A stretch of 64,000 nucleotides of DNA, taken from NCBI GenBank assembly GCA_964591105.1, contig CAZPZR010000002.1:1-64000 (forward strand), read 5' to 3'. The DNA comes from CAZPZR01 sp964591105 (GTDB lineage Bacteria; Bacillota; Clostridia; Lachnospirales; Lachnospiraceae). The position numbers and the translations under genes were made by a program. The notes beneath the pieces were generated by a model, which was not told the DNA's origin, ran no database searches, and worked only from the letters and a program-made list of their open reading frames with translations. Below, piece after piece: positions 37,532-47,129 of this stretch (position 1 is its first letter; each line of letters starts with the position of its first letter).

Positions 37532-37927
37532 ATGTTAGATAAGAACAAAGTAAAATTAATGACCAAACTTGCGCTTTATGAAGAAACACAGGGAAAGCAA
37601 GATTTCAAAATTAGTGAATATTATAGAACAGACTATGTGGGATTCAATATGTTGTGTACGTTTTTGTGGACAACAGTTGGATATATTTGTGCGGTGGCAT
37701 TGATTATGATTGCGATTATGGAATCGTTGATCGCGAATCTTACAGGGATGTTGATTGTTGCGCTTGGTGGAGCTATTGAAGTTGGATATGTTGTGGTTGT
37801 GACGATTTTCTTAGTGATTGCCAATCGTTTATACAATGGGAAGCATAAGCAGGCCAGATATCGAGTGAAAAAGTATAATCATGATTTGATTAAATTGCTT
37901 AGGATGTATGAAAGAGAGGGCAAATAA
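37532..37927 (+). CDS. Small membrane protein of unknown function upstream of cdaA
   Basis: A 131-residue protein with a soluble N-terminus of about 38 residues, two or three hydrophobic helices (about 39-100), and a basic, Tyr/Lys-rich tail. I do not recognise a named family. The GAGGTGAAG site before the ATG is good, and the stop overlaps the next ATG by one base, so it is certainly expressed with the 399-residue membrane protein and probably with cdaA. The order suggests a role linked to envelope or c-di-AMP, but that is inference from position only. Confidence 0.75.
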   Translation: MLDKNKVKLMTKLALYEETQGKQDFKISEYYRTDYVGFNMLCTFLWTTVGYICAVALIMIAIMESLIANLTGMLIVALGGAIEVGYVVVVTIFLVIANRLYNGKHKQARYRVKKYNHDLIKLLRMYEREGK

Positions 37928-39126
37928 TGGAAAATATCTATGTGATACGTCAAAAACTTCAGGAGGTATATGCAACACGCGCGATTGTATTTGATAAGGC
38001 AATTCAATTTGTAGTTGCTTTGACAACATTCCTCCTTATCAACAATAATATTGGATTTATGAAGATGGCAGCACAGCCATTCATCACACTTGCGTTGGCT
38101 GTGATTTGTACCTTCTTCCCATTTACTATGACAATTGTTGTTGCAGCAGTGCTGATTTTAGTGCATACATTTGCTGCATCAATGGGAATAGCAGCAGTTA
38201 CGGCAATCGTATTTCTTACGATGTTTGCATTATATCTTCGTTTAACACCGAAGATGGCGTTGGTAGTACTCTTAACACCAATCGCATTTGCATTAAAAAT
38301 TCCATGTATCATTCCGATTGCGTATGCATTGGTCTATGGCCCAGCTTGTATCATAGCAATTGGATGTGGAACAATCGTATTTTTTATGATGGAATATGTG
38401 AAGAAAATCGTTCCTTCTTTGAAGAGCGGCGAATCCATTGGGCTGATGGAACAGGTTACAGGATATGTAAAGCAGGTATTCCAGAATAAGGAATTGTGGG
38501 TGACACTCGCAGCATTTATTATTTGCTTTTTACTTGTGTATACAATCCGCAGACAGGCAATGGATCATGCATGGAAGATTGCAATTTCATCTGGAGCAAT
38601 TGCGAATGTTCTTGTAGTCACAGTTGGAGATATTGCATTTGGAGTATCTACTTCTTTTGGAAGTTTAATTATAGGAAGTGTGATTGCAATTGGAATTGGT
38701 ATGATTTTGGAAATCTGCTTCTTCTCTGTGGATTATTCAAGAAGCGAGAAACTTCAATATGAAGATGATGAGTATGTTTACTATGTGAAAGCAGTTCCAA
38801 AGGTTGGTGTTACAACACCAGAGAAGACAATCAAACGTATCAATGAACGAGAAGAAACAGAAATTATTGATGCGGCAGAGGTTCGCAGACGTGCAGTTAG
38901 AGCAGAGCGTGAGTCTGAAAATGCTGGCAGAAGACCGGAGGCTGGAAAAGCAAGAGATCCAAAGAGACCAGCGAATCGCAGACCAGTTCAGAAAGATGAC
39001 CCAAGAAGAACAGCAAAACGTCCAGCAACAAAGCGAGGACCATCTACAAAAAGACAGGACATCGCAGAAGTAGATAAAATGTTGTTGACGCAGAGCTTGC
39101 GAAAAGAATTAAATTTAGATGATTAG
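37927..39126 (+). CDS. Polytopic membrane protein of unknown function, basic C-terminus
   Basis: A 399-residue protein with eight or more hydrophobic helices in residues 25-285 and a long, strongly charged cytoplasmic tail (about 290-399) rich in Arg, Lys, Pro and Glu (RRPEAGKARDPKRPANRRP stretch), probably disordered. I know no functional name for it. It is translationally coupled to the preceding 131-residue gene and is followed 29 nt later by cdaA. Transporter, sensor or scaffold are all possible. Confidence 0.75.
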   Translation: MENIYVIRQKLQEVYATRAIVFDKAIQFVVALTTFLLINNNIGFMKMAAQPFITLALAVICTFFPFTMTIVVAAVLILVHTFAASMGIAAVTAIVFLTMFALYLRLTPKMALVVLLTPIAFALKIPCIIPIAYALVYGPACIIAIGCGTIVFFMMEYVKKIVPSLKSGESIGLMEQVTGYVKQVFQNKELWVTLAAFIICFLLVYTIRRQAMDHAWKIAISSGAIANVLVVTVGDIAFGVSTSFGSLIIGSVIAIGIGMILEICFFSVDYSRSEKLQYEDDEYVYYVKAVPKVGVTTPEKTIKRINEREETEIIDAAEVRRRAVRAERESENAGRRPEAGKARDPKRPANRRPVQKDDPRRTAKRPATKRGPSTKRQDIAEVDKMLLTQSLRKELNLDD

Positions 39127-39155
39127 TAAAAACTAGCAGAAGGTGAGGTGAGAGA

Positions 39156-40040
39156 ATGGGACAGTTACTTCTTAGATTAAGAGAGCAATTTGCAGTGGAT
39201 ATGTATTTTCCAGATGTTCGTTTTGTAGACATTATTGAGATTTTGATTTTAACTTTTTTGCTCTATCATGTAATCATCTGGCTGAAGAATACGAAGGCGT
39301 GGATGCTGATGAAGGGGATTGTAGTGCTGGCTGTGTTCATTCTTCTTGCTGCAATTTTCCAAATGCACACCATTCTTTTCCTGGTAAAGAATTCTTTGAC
39401 AGTTATGGCGACGGCAACCATTGTTGTGTTTCAGCCAGAACTTCGAAGAGCATTGGAAAAACTTGGAGAAAAGAAATTCCTTTCTTCCGTTGTTCCATTT
39501 GAAAGTAATAAGGAAAGTGCCAGATTCAGCGAGGAAACGATGGATAGCATCATCGATGCGGCGTTTAATATGGGACGCGTAAAGACAGGCGCATTGATTG
39601 TTGTGGAACAGGCTATTCGTTTGACAGAATATGAGAGCACAGGAATTCATATGGATTGTGTGGTTTCTATGCAGGTTCTTATGAATATTTTTGAACACAA
39701 TACACCACTGCATGACGGAGCAATCATCATCCGTGGAGATCGAATTGTTTCAGCAACTTGCTATTTGCCATTATCCGATAATATGGGATTAAGCAAGGAA
39801 CTGGGAACTCGTCATCGAGCAGCAGTTGGAATGAGCGAAGTGAGTGACGCGTTAATTATTGTTGTGTCAGAAGAAACAGGTGCAATTTCTGTTGCACAGG
39901 GTGGTAAAATAAGCCGTAATCTGAATCGCGAACAGTTGAAGGAAAAATTGGAAGAGATTCAGGATAAGAAACAGGAACCAAATAAACTTCTGACATTGTG
40001 GAAAGGAAGGCGAAAAGATGAAAAAAACTCTGACCAATAA
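39156..40040 (+). CDS. cdaA: Diadenylate cyclase CdaA (DisA_N domain)
   Basis: Makes cyclic di-AMP from two ATP at the membrane; c-di-AMP controls K+ and osmolyte transport and wall homeostasis in Firmicutes. The 294-residue protein has three N-terminal helices, then the DAC domain with the catalytic DGA motif at residues 187-189 and RHR at 219-221. A GGTGAGGTGAGAG stretch precedes the ATG. The last 23 bases overlap cdaR. The usual third partner glmM does not follow; HPr does. Confidence 0.97.
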   Translation: MGQLLLRLREQFAVDMYFPDVRFVDIIEILILTFLLYHVIIWLKNTKAWMLMKGIVVLAVFILLAAIFQMHTILFLVKNSLTVMATATIVVFQPELRRALEKLGEKKFLSSVVPFESNKESARFSEETMDSIIDAAFNMGRVKTGALIVVEQAIRLTEYESTGIHMDCVVSMQVLMNIFEHNTPLHDGAIIIRGDRIVSATCYLPLSDNMGLSKELGTRHRAAVGMSEVSDALIIVVSEETGAISVAQGGKISRNLNREQLKEKLEEIQDKKQEPNKLLTLWKGRRKDEKNSDQ

Positions 40041-41268
40041 TCTGGGTCTGAAGTTGTTAGCCTTTTTTACCGCAGTGATGTTGTGGATAATAGTGGTTAA
40101 TATCGATGATCCATATGCAAAGAAAACGTTTACAAATGTTCCGGTAACGGTCATTAATACAGAAGTGCTGGCAGAAGAACAGCAGACATTTCAGATTGTA
40201 GACAATACACAGACTGTAAGCGTGGTTGTAGATGCAAAGCGTTCTGTGTTGAATAAGATAAGAAGCGAAGACATTGTGGCTGTTGCAGATATGAAAGAGC
40301 TGACGTTAAAGACGCAGATTCCAATTGATGTGACGATTGAAGGCTTTTCAGGAAAGTATGAAAGTGCCGTGGCAACGCCAAGAAATCTTCAAGTAAAATT
40401 AGAAGAAGAAGAAATTAAGAAATTCCCAATTGTTCCAACAACGACAGGAACAGTTCGTGATGGATATGTATTGGGAGAAATCAAAGCAGTTCCAGAAAAG
40501 GTATCCATTCGTGGACCGAAATCTGTTATTGAAAAGATTAATAAAGTTGGAACGTCTGTGAATGTGTCTGGATTATCCAGAGACACGGTACTTTCTTCAG
40601 AATTAGTACTGTATGACGAAGAAGGAGAAATCATAGATCAGACACTGCTGACCAATAATCTTGGTTCCGACGGTGTGGGTGTGAAAGTTACTTTGCTTCA
40701 CACGAAAGAAGTTCCGATTGAATTTGATACATCTGAGATTTCAGCAGCAAGCGGATATGAATTTACAGGAATTACATTTGAACCTCAGAAAGTTTCCGTT
40801 GCAGGAAAAGAAGCAGATTTGGAACAGATTACCTCTATTCGAGTTCCGGCATCAGTATTGCAGATGAGTGCACTCAAGACAAAAACGGAAAAAGTTGTGA
40901 AGATTGCTGAATATCTTCCAGAACATATTCAGTTGACGGATGAGAATGCAGATTCAATTGTTGTAACAATCTCTGTAGAAAAGAATGGAACTAAGAGCTA
41001 CGAAGTAACTGTTGGAAACATCATGGTGAAAAACTTGAGTGAAGATTTTGTCCTTACATTTGATACAGCAGACAGCATTGAACTTCTGGTACGTGGAACG
41101 AAAGAACAACTGGATGCATATGAGCCAGAAGGACATGTGAGTATTGACTTGAAGTCTTACACGAAAGCAGGCTCTTATACTGTAAAGGTAGAAGTGAACG
41201 TGCCAGCGGGATGTGTGCTTGAACGAGAACCAACAATTAATATTACATTAGAAAAGAAGGATGACTAG
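40018..41268 (+). CDS. cdaR: CdaR, YbbR-domain regulator of CdaA
   Basis: Membrane-anchored regulator of the adjacent diadenylate cyclase. The 416-residue protein has one N-terminal helix (LLAFFTAVMLWIIVVNI), then four YbbR domains outside the membrane, each ending in a strand of the type found around VPVTV, FPIVP, EVPIEF and YEVTV. The ATG lies 23 bases inside cdaA with GGAAGG upstream. In Bacillus and Listeria the orthologue changes CdaA activity. HPr starts one base after its stop. Confidence 0.93.
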   Translation: MKKTLTNNLGLKLLAFFTAVMLWIIVVNIDDPYAKKTFTNVPVTVINTEVLAEEQQTFQIVDNTQTVSVVVDAKRSVLNKIRSEDIVAVADMKELTLKTQIPIDVTIEGFSGKYESAVATPRNLQVKLEEEEIKKFPIVPTTTGTVRDGYVLGEIKAVPEKVSIRGPKSVIEKINKVGTSVNVSGLSRDTVLSSELVLYDEEGEIIDQTLLTNNLGSDGVGVKVTLLHTKEVPIEFDTSEISAASGYEFTGITFEPQKVSVAGKEADLEQITSIRVPASVLQMSALKTKTEKVVKIAEYLPEHIQLTDENADSIVVTISVEKNGTKSYEVTVGNIMVKNLSEDFVLTFDTADSIELLVRGTKEQLDAYEPEGHVSIDLKSYTKAGSYTVKVEVNVPAGCVLEREPTINITLEKKDD

Positions 41269-41269
41269 T

Positions 41270-41530
41270 ATGGTAGAAAAGAGGGTAACCATTAAAAACC
41301 CTACAGGCCTTCATTTAAGACCGACAGGAATTCTTTGTAACACTGCTGTAAAGTATGAATCCCGTGTGCTGATTGAACATGACGGTGTAACAGCAAATGC
41401 AAAAAGTTTGCTGAATGTACTTGCAACAGGAATCAAAAGAGGCGATGAAATTCTTCTGATTTGTGACGGAGTGGACGAAGAAGAAGCAATGGAATCGATG
41501 ATAGACACAATTGAAAATAAATTGGAATAG
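41270..41530 (+). CDS. ptsH: HPr family phosphocarrier protein
   Basis: An 86-residue HPr. With the start at 41270 the phosphorylated histidine falls at His15 (GLHLRP) and the regulatory serine at Ser46 (NAKSLLNVLATG), exactly the standard numbering. That supports this start over the in-frame ATG at 41261, which would leave no room for the AAGGA site. Both residues present means it could serve PTS transfer as well as CcpA-dependent carbon control, unlike Crh. It begins 1 nt after cdaR and is closed by a terminator. ptsI is not adjacent. Confidence 0.92.
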   Translation: MVEKRVTIKNPTGLHLRPTGILCNTAVKYESRVLIEHDGVTANAKSLLNVLATGIKRGDEILLICDGVDEEEAMESMIDTIENKLE

Positions 41531-41542
41531 TAAGATTTGAAG

Positions 41543-41572
41543 AGACTTCACCTTTGTGTGGAGTCTTTTTTT
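41543..41572 (+). terminator. Rho-independent terminator after HPr
   Basis: A 9-bp stem (41543-41551 with 41558-41566, one G-U pair) is followed by seven T. Confidence 0.85.
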
Positions 41573-41604
41573 GTGAAAAAAATCTTAGGATTTTGTAAAG
41601 TTGG

Positions 41605-41633
41605 TTGCGAAGTGAGAAATGCTTGGATATACT
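41605..41633 (+). promoter_or_regulatory. Promoter for the LCP gene
   Basis: TTGCGA (41605-41610), a 17-nt spacer, TATACT (41628-41633), 42 nt before the start codon. Confidence 0.65.
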
Positions 41634-41674
41634 AATTGGAAGAATAAAAGATACGAACTACAAGGAGAAAAACT

Positions 41675-42850
41675 ATGGAATATCGTGATCAATTAAAATA
41701 TATTAAATCCCATCCGGGAAAAAGAGTGAGAATTACAGCGTTGGACAAGATGTTATGGTTTTTACTCATCGTAACGTCAGGATTATTGTTTTTTGCAATG
41801 GCAGTTGTTGGAATCTTCCCGATGAAGTATATGGCAATTGCACTGGTGATACTTGTCGCAATCATTTTGTTTGTGAAATTCCAGCAAAAAAGAGCATGCC
41901 GAAGTCGAAAAAAACGTTCCAAAGGGAAGGGACTGGCGTTTGTTATGATTGTGATCTATCTGATTACCAGTTTTTACCTGGCTCGTGCAAATCAGGCGTT
42001 GGATCGTATTGCAATTGGAGAAGAGTCTGGTGGATATGAGGAAGAACATCAGATAGATGTGACAAAACAACCATTTAATATTTATATCAGTGGAATTGAT
42101 GTCTATGGGGAGATTGAAAAAGAAAGTCGAAGTGATGTGAATCTTGTTGCAACGGTTAATCCGAATACTCATAAGATTTTGTTGACAACAACACCGCGAG
42201 ATTATTATGTGACGATACCAGGAATTTCCGGAGACCAACGAGATAAATTGACTCATGCGGGAATTTATGGAATTGATGCTTCTATTGCAACATTGGAGAA
42301 CTTGTATCAGACAGAAATTCCATTCTACGTGCGTGTAAACTTTACCTCTGTAATTGAAATCGTAGATGCCATGGGCGGAGTAGATGTGGAGTCCGACCTT
42401 GCATTTACAACAGGAAAAGCTGCAGGGGCAGTGGTGGAAATTAAAGAAGGAAAAAATCATTTGAATGGAAAAGAAGCATTGGCTTTCGTGCGTGAACGAA
42501 AAGCATTTGTAGATGGAGATAATCAACGTGGAAAGAATCAGCAGGCATTATTAACGGCACTGATCAAGGAAATGATTTCGCCAATGATCGTGGTGGAAGC
42601 AAATGAGATTATTCGTTGTGTGAGTGGAGATACAGAAACCAATATGTCAGAAGCTCAGATGAAGTCCATTCTTCGTATGCAGTTGGATGATATGAAAGGA
42701 TGGGAAATAGAATCTGTGGCAGCAACCGGAGATTCTAGTGGAAAGCAGTATTGCTATTCATACAGCGGAAAACCATTGTATGTGACGGTTCCAGATACTT
42801 CCAAAGTGGAAGAGATTGGAGGGGAAATTCGAGAATATCTTGGAGAGTAG
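41675..42850 (+). CDS. LytR-CpsA-Psr (LCP) family protein
   Basis: Enzyme family that transfers lipid-linked wall polymers (teichoic acids, capsules) onto peptidoglycan. The 391-residue protein has three N-terminal helices (about residues 26-110) and the extracellular LCP domain. The conserved arginine/aspartate segment TTTPRDYYVTIPG and the RERKAFVDGDNQRGKNQQ block that binds the pyrophosphate head are visible. AAGGAG precedes the ATG. It is the likely final ligase for the polymer made by the 45-64 kb genes, though it has its own promoter. A promoter for the next gene begins right after its stop. Confidence 0.92.
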   Translation: MEYRDQLKYIKSHPGKRVRITALDKMLWFLLIVTSGLLFFAMAVVGIFPMKYMAIALVILVAIILFVKFQQKRACRSRKKRSKGKGLAFVMIVIYLITSFYLARANQALDRIAIGEESGGYEEEHQIDVTKQPFNIYISGIDVYGEIEKESRSDVNLVATVNPNTHKILLTTTPRDYYVTIPGISGDQRDKLTHAGIYGIDASIATLENLYQTEIPFYVRVNFTSVIEIVDAMGGVDVESDLAFTTGKAAGAVVEIKEGKNHLNGKEALAFVRERKAFVDGDNQRGKNQQALLTALIKEMISPMIVVEANEIIRCVSGDTETNMSEAQMKSILRMQLDDMKGWEIESVAATGDSSGKQYCYSYSGKPLYVTVPDTSKVEEIGGEIREYLGE

Positions 42851-42853
42851 CAT

Positions 42854-42881
42854 TTGAAAAAAGAAAGAGAAATGCTATATT
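42854..42881 (+). promoter_or_regulatory. Promoter for the autolysin gene
   Basis: TTGAAA (42854-42859), a 16-nt spacer, then extended -10 TGC-TATATT (42873-42881), 28 nt before the ATG. Confidence 0.65.
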
Positions 42882-42909
42882 TAAGCAAATGACGGACAGG
42901 AGGAAATAC

Positions 42910-45254
42910 ATGAACAGAACAAAATTAATCAAGGGATTGGCGATTGGCTTATCTATTATGATGACTTTAAGCACATTTGGTATAAAAGATATTCATGCAC
43001 AGGAGGTGGAGATTTCCGGGGAGCAGAATATTACGCAGGAAGAGTATGAGAGTGGAATGGAACCATCGGGTGAAATTACGATCATGGACGAAGAGGGAAA
43101 CATTTCCGTCGTCGAGGATTCTAACGGGATTGTAGAAAGCAGTCAAACAAAAGCTTCTTCAAGGGCAGCGACAACAAAAGTTGTAAACTTTAAGACGAAG
43201 AGTAGTTCGGCAACAACGTCTTACAAAGAAGTTGGAACAGGAGCATCTGGATATACCAATGGTAGTAATGGCGCGGATGCAGCATATCTTGGCAAAGAAG
43301 ATGGAAAAGTAAAGTTCATGCTCTCAGGCGTTGTGGGATTGGTAGCAGAAAGTGAAGTGCAGATTGTAAACCTTTCAGATGCCAAGTCAATCAGTTACTA
43401 TATTGTGCAGAATGGACGTTTGTGGCATAGAATCAGCTTCAATATGACACAGACAGGATATTCCGCATTGGATCAAGGACCAGCACCATCTTATCTGACA
43501 AGTGGAAAAGAATACTATAGTTATGATGGCCATTATTTCTACAAAGAATATGATACGATGTTAGCGGATTACACCAAGAATACAAGAAGTAATGCGGTGA
43601 ATCCAAAGAATCCATTTTACAATTATTATCAGTTTTTACCATTAAGAAGTGAAACGTCTTATAGCGATGCGAAACTGACAGAATTGATTAACGCAAAGTT
43701 AGCTACTGGTTCTATGATGAAAGATAAAGGGTCTGTATTTAATAAGTATCAGGATACTTATGGTGCGAATGCTCTTTTGGTAACAGGAATCGCAGCAAAT
43801 GAAAGTGCATGGGGGATTAGTAACATTGCAAAGACAAAAAACAATCTGTTTGGATTAGATGCAATAGACAGTGCACCGGGAGAAAATGCTAAAATGTTTT
43901 CTTCTGTAAATGAATGTATTCGTCAGTTTGCGGAGACATATATGTCAAAGAGATATTTACGACCAAGTTATACATATTATCATGGTGGATATCTTGGAAA
44001 TAAAGCAAGTGGAATTAATGTCAGTTATGCCTCAGACCCATATTGGGGTGAAAAGGCAGCAAGTGCTGCGTGGACATTAGATAGAAATGGCGGAAACAAG
44101 GACTATGGAAGATATACGATTGGAATAAAAGATTTGCTCCCAACCTCCCATGTAAGTGTTAATGTAAGAAGTGNNNNNNNNNNNNNNNNNNNNNNNNNNN
44201 NNNNNNNNNNNNNNNNNNNNNNNNNNNNNNNNNNNNNNNNNNNNNNNNNNNNNNNNNNNNNNNNNNNNNNNNNAATACGATATCTTTATCAAAACCAACA
44301 CTTGTTTCGGCAAAATATAATGATGATGCAGTAACAGTGACTTGGAAAAAAGTGACGAATGCAAAAGGGTATTATGTATATCGAAAACTGAGTGGAGGAA
44401 CTTATAAGAAGATTAAAACGATTACTTCTGGAAGTACAGTGACATACAAAGATACCAGCAGTCTTACTGAGGGAAAAACCTATGTATATACTGTGGAAGC
44501 ATATGCGGGAACAACAGAAAGTAGTTATAACAGCAGTGGAGTAAGTGTAAAGATTCCAAAAAAGACATATACGCCATATAAGACAACTACGAGTGTGAAT
44601 TACCGAACAGGTCCAGGAACAAGTTATAGCAAAGGTGGATCTTTAGCTTCCGGAACAATCATCGAAGTGGAAGATGGATATTCGAAATCATCAAATGGAT
44701 ATACATGGTACCGTTTCAAAAAGAATTCAAAGAATTATTATATCGCATCAAAGTATGTAAAGAAGCTGACACTTTCCAAACCAACACTTGTGTCTGCGAC
44801 TTATGCGAATAAAGCAGTTACTTTCAAATGGAAAAAAGTGACAAATGCGAAAGGGTATTATGTATACCGTAAGGAGAAGGGTGGAAGTTACAAGAAGATT
44901 AAGACGATTACATCCGGATCGACAGTGTCTTACAAGGATACAAGTACGCTTCAGGGAGGAACCACATACTTATACACCGTGCGAGCTTACTATGGAAGCG
45001 TACAGAGTGGATACAGAACAGGGCTGAGTGTGAAGATTCCAGGGGTAAGTTATACGAATTATGTGACGACTACTGGTGTGAACTATCGAACAGGTCCTGG
45101 AACGAGTTACTCCAAAGGAGGAGCACTTGCAGAAGGAAAGACAATTCAAGTGGAGAATGGATATTCGAAGAAGGCAGATGGATACACATGGTATCGATTT
45201 AAACTGAATTCTAAGAATTATTACATTGCATCAAAATATGTGAAAAAGAAATAA
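42910..45254 (+). CDS. Secreted glucosaminidase autolysin with SH3 and FN3 repeats (assembly gap inside)
   Basis: Cell-wall hydrolase. A signal peptide (cleavage near IHAQEVE) is followed by a Ser/Thr-rich spacer and a GH73-type glucosaminidase domain, with the catalytic Glu298 in AANESAWG. An SH3 repeat begins at VSVNVRSG and is cut by 100 N at 44174-44273. After the gap, the frame that restarts at 44274 (SLSKPTLVSAKY) continues an FN3 unit, then SH3, FN3 and SH3 to the stop at 45254. Because repeats on both sides match, I read this as one gene. The apparent frame change is an effect of the arbitrary gap length. True length is unknown. The ATG at 42910 has CAGGAGG upstream. Confidence 0.85.
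44174..44273. other. Assembly gap (100 N)
   Basis: Exactly 100 unresolved bases, the usual placeholder for a gap of unknown size. It falls in a repeat array, which explains why the assembly broke. Confidence 0.97.
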
Positions 45255-45263
45255 AAAGAATGC

Positions 45264-45303
45264 AAAAAAGTCATGAACAATGTGTTTGTGACTTTTTTCT
45301 TTT
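45264..45303 (+). terminator. Rho-independent terminator after the autolysin
   Basis: A 10-bp A/T-rich stem (45264-45273 with 45289-45298) is followed by CTTTT. Confidence 0.65.
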
Positions 45304-45336
45304 GGATTCAAAATACACCCGCTGAAGACTTGGAAT

Positions 45337-45364
45337 TTGCTTGAATAACTTGAATCTGTATGAT
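45337..45364 (+). promoter_or_regulatory. Probable promoter for the capA-like gene
   Basis: TTGCTT (45337-45342), a 16-nt spacer, TATGAT (45359-45364), 37 nt before the start codon. Confidence 0.45.
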
Positions 45365-45401
45365 ACGATAAAAAATATGAGAAAAAATGAGGAGGACCAG
45401 G

Positions 45402-47111
45402 ATGGGATTTTTGGGGAAAGTTATTTCAAAGATAAATAAAGATGCTTCAAAGCAAGAAGCATTACCAGATACACCTTACGGACCAAAAATATCTAGTATT
45501 ACCGATGCTGGGATTGAGTTTTACTGGAAAAAAGTAGAAGTTGCCGACGGATATGAAATTTTCAGAGCTTATGAGGAAGACGGTAAGTTTGAAAAAATTG
45601 GCGAGAACAACTCGCGTGGCAAGGGCGTTTATACGGATAATGAGTTTGACCATGATAAAAAGAAGGTGTTCTATAAATCTAGAAGTTATCTGGAATCAAA
45701 AAAAGGAAAACGTAGTTACAGTGAATTTACAAATGTAGCAACAGCTTCATATCGTGAAGAACTTTTGATGGAACGAGAAGTCACATATATGTATAGTAAA
45801 ACAGAGCGTTCTTTACGAGCTTTTGCAGGATGGGGGCAGGTACCGGATGCGAAGTGGAGTTCTTCAAATGAAGAGATTGCAACGGTAGATCAGGAAGGAA
45901 ATATTCATGCAGTTCACACAGGAGAAGCTGTGCTGACTTGCGTGAGTGAAAGCCTTGGAAAAGAAGCAACGGCAAGAGTTGTTGTAAATAGAAAATCATT
46001 GGAACCATTGGATACTGGAGAAAGAAGATTTTCGTATGATCCTGCTACAAAGATGTGGACGAATCCATCAGCATCTAAGAGTAATGATGCGCTTGTTATG
46101 ATGGTTGGAGACATGATGTGTGGTTCTACACAAACAAAAAAACAGTTCACAGAAGAGCACGGATACACATTTAATGACAGCTATGAATTTGTAAAAAATA
46201 CAACAGCAGAAAGTGATTTTGCAATAGGAAATTTGGAAACACTTATGGCACCAGGATGGCCATATATGATTGATGAATCCTACATTAATAATCAGAATAA
46301 CTGCAACAACCCATCACGATATCTTGATGCAGTACTGTATGGTGGATTTGATGGTGTTACTATGGCGAATAATCATAACTGTGATGGCGGTGTGAGAGCA
46401 TTGCTGGAAACGATTGATGAAGTTGAACTTAGAAAAATTCCATATACTGGAGTGTTTAAGGGACTTGATGACAGACGTTACATGATTGTAGACATCAACG
46501 GAATCAAGGTTGGATTTCTTGCATACATGTCTAGATTTACAACATTTAATGGAAAAGATGCAGATTGGACAGAGGAAGAAAAAACTTCTCATTTGCATGT
46601 ATTTACACCAGAAAAAGCAATGGCAGATATTGAGGCATGTAAAGCAGATGGTGCAGAATATATCATTGCTTATATGCATTGGGGACAAAAAAATTATAAA
46701 TCAATTACTAAAAAGCAGATACAGGAAGCTCAGGAAGCAGCAGATGCAGGAGTAGACTATATTGTAGGAGCAAATCCACATATGGTTCAGGTTTATGATG
46801 ACATTATTGCAAAAGATGGACGAGTTGTTCCATGCTTCTATTCGACAGGAAATTTCCAGGCTTATATGAACCAGATTCCTGGAAACCGTGATTCTGTTAT
46901 GGTAAGAATCCGCCTGAAGAAAGAACATGACAAAGTAGTGTTGGCAGAAAATGGATATATTCCATACCACACATACAAGTCAAAAGAAGGATGTTTCCTT
47001 GCGCCAATGGCAACAAGTGAAGTATATGATCAAGAGTTACCAGTTTCAGGTAGAAAAAAATATTATCAGAGAATCACCGAAGCAGTAGGTGATAAAGTAA
47101 AAGCATTGTAA
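45402..47111 (+). CDS. CapA-family (PGA_cap) protein with N-terminal FN3 and BIG2 domains
   Basis: A 569-residue protein. Residues about 24-110 resemble a fibronectin type III domain, and about 118-195 a bacterial Ig-like BIG2 domain (AKWSSSNEEIATVDQEGN). From residue 228 it is a CapA metallophosphatase-like domain (DALVMMVGDMM, GNLETL, MANNHNCDGG, YMHWG, GANPHMVQ). CapA is needed for poly-gamma-glutamate capsule assembly. No signal peptide or membrane helix is visible, although FN3/BIG2 domains are normally outside the cell. The start at 45402 has GGAGG six bases upstream. It is followed 18 nt later by a MurF-like ligase, as CapA pairs with the Mur-like CapB elsewhere. Confidence 0.83.
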   Translation: MGFLGKVISKINKDASKQEALPDTPYGPKISSITDAGIEFYWKKVEVADGYEIFRAYEEDGKFEKIGENNSRGKGVYTDNEFDHDKKKVFYKSRSYLESKKGKRSYSEFTNVATASYREELLMEREVTYMYSKTERSLRAFAGWGQVPDAKWSSSNEEIATVDQEGNIHAVHTGEAVLTCVSESLGKEATARVVVNRKSLEPLDTGERRFSYDPATKMWTNPSASKSNDALVMMVGDMMCGSTQTKKQFTEEHGYTFNDSYEFVKNTTAESDFAIGNLETLMAPGWPYMIDESYINNQNNCNNPSRYLDAVLYGGFDGVTMANNHNCDGGVRALLETIDEVELRKIPYTGVFKGLDDRRYMIVDINGIKVGFLAYMSRFTTFNGKDADWTEEEKTSHLHVFTPEKAMADIEACKADGAEYIIAYMHWGQKNYKSITKKQIQEAQEAADAGVDYIVGANPHMVQVYDDIIAKDGRVVPCFYSTGNFQAYMNQIPGNRDSVMVRIRLKKEHDKVVLAENGYIPYHTYKSKEGCFLAPMATSEVYDQELPVSGRKKYYQRITEAVGDKVKAL

Positions 47112-47129
47112 GAAGTGAGGAGAAAACAG

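Noticed and set aside
41783..42526. Open frame of 247 codons on the minus strand inside the LCP gene
   Set aside because: Its composition is that of a reverse-strand shadow, without start signals.
44274..44334. End of the autolysin at 44334 and a new gene starting at 44337
   Set aside because: The stop arises only from counting 100 N as real length; the other frame continues the same FN3/SH3 repeats.
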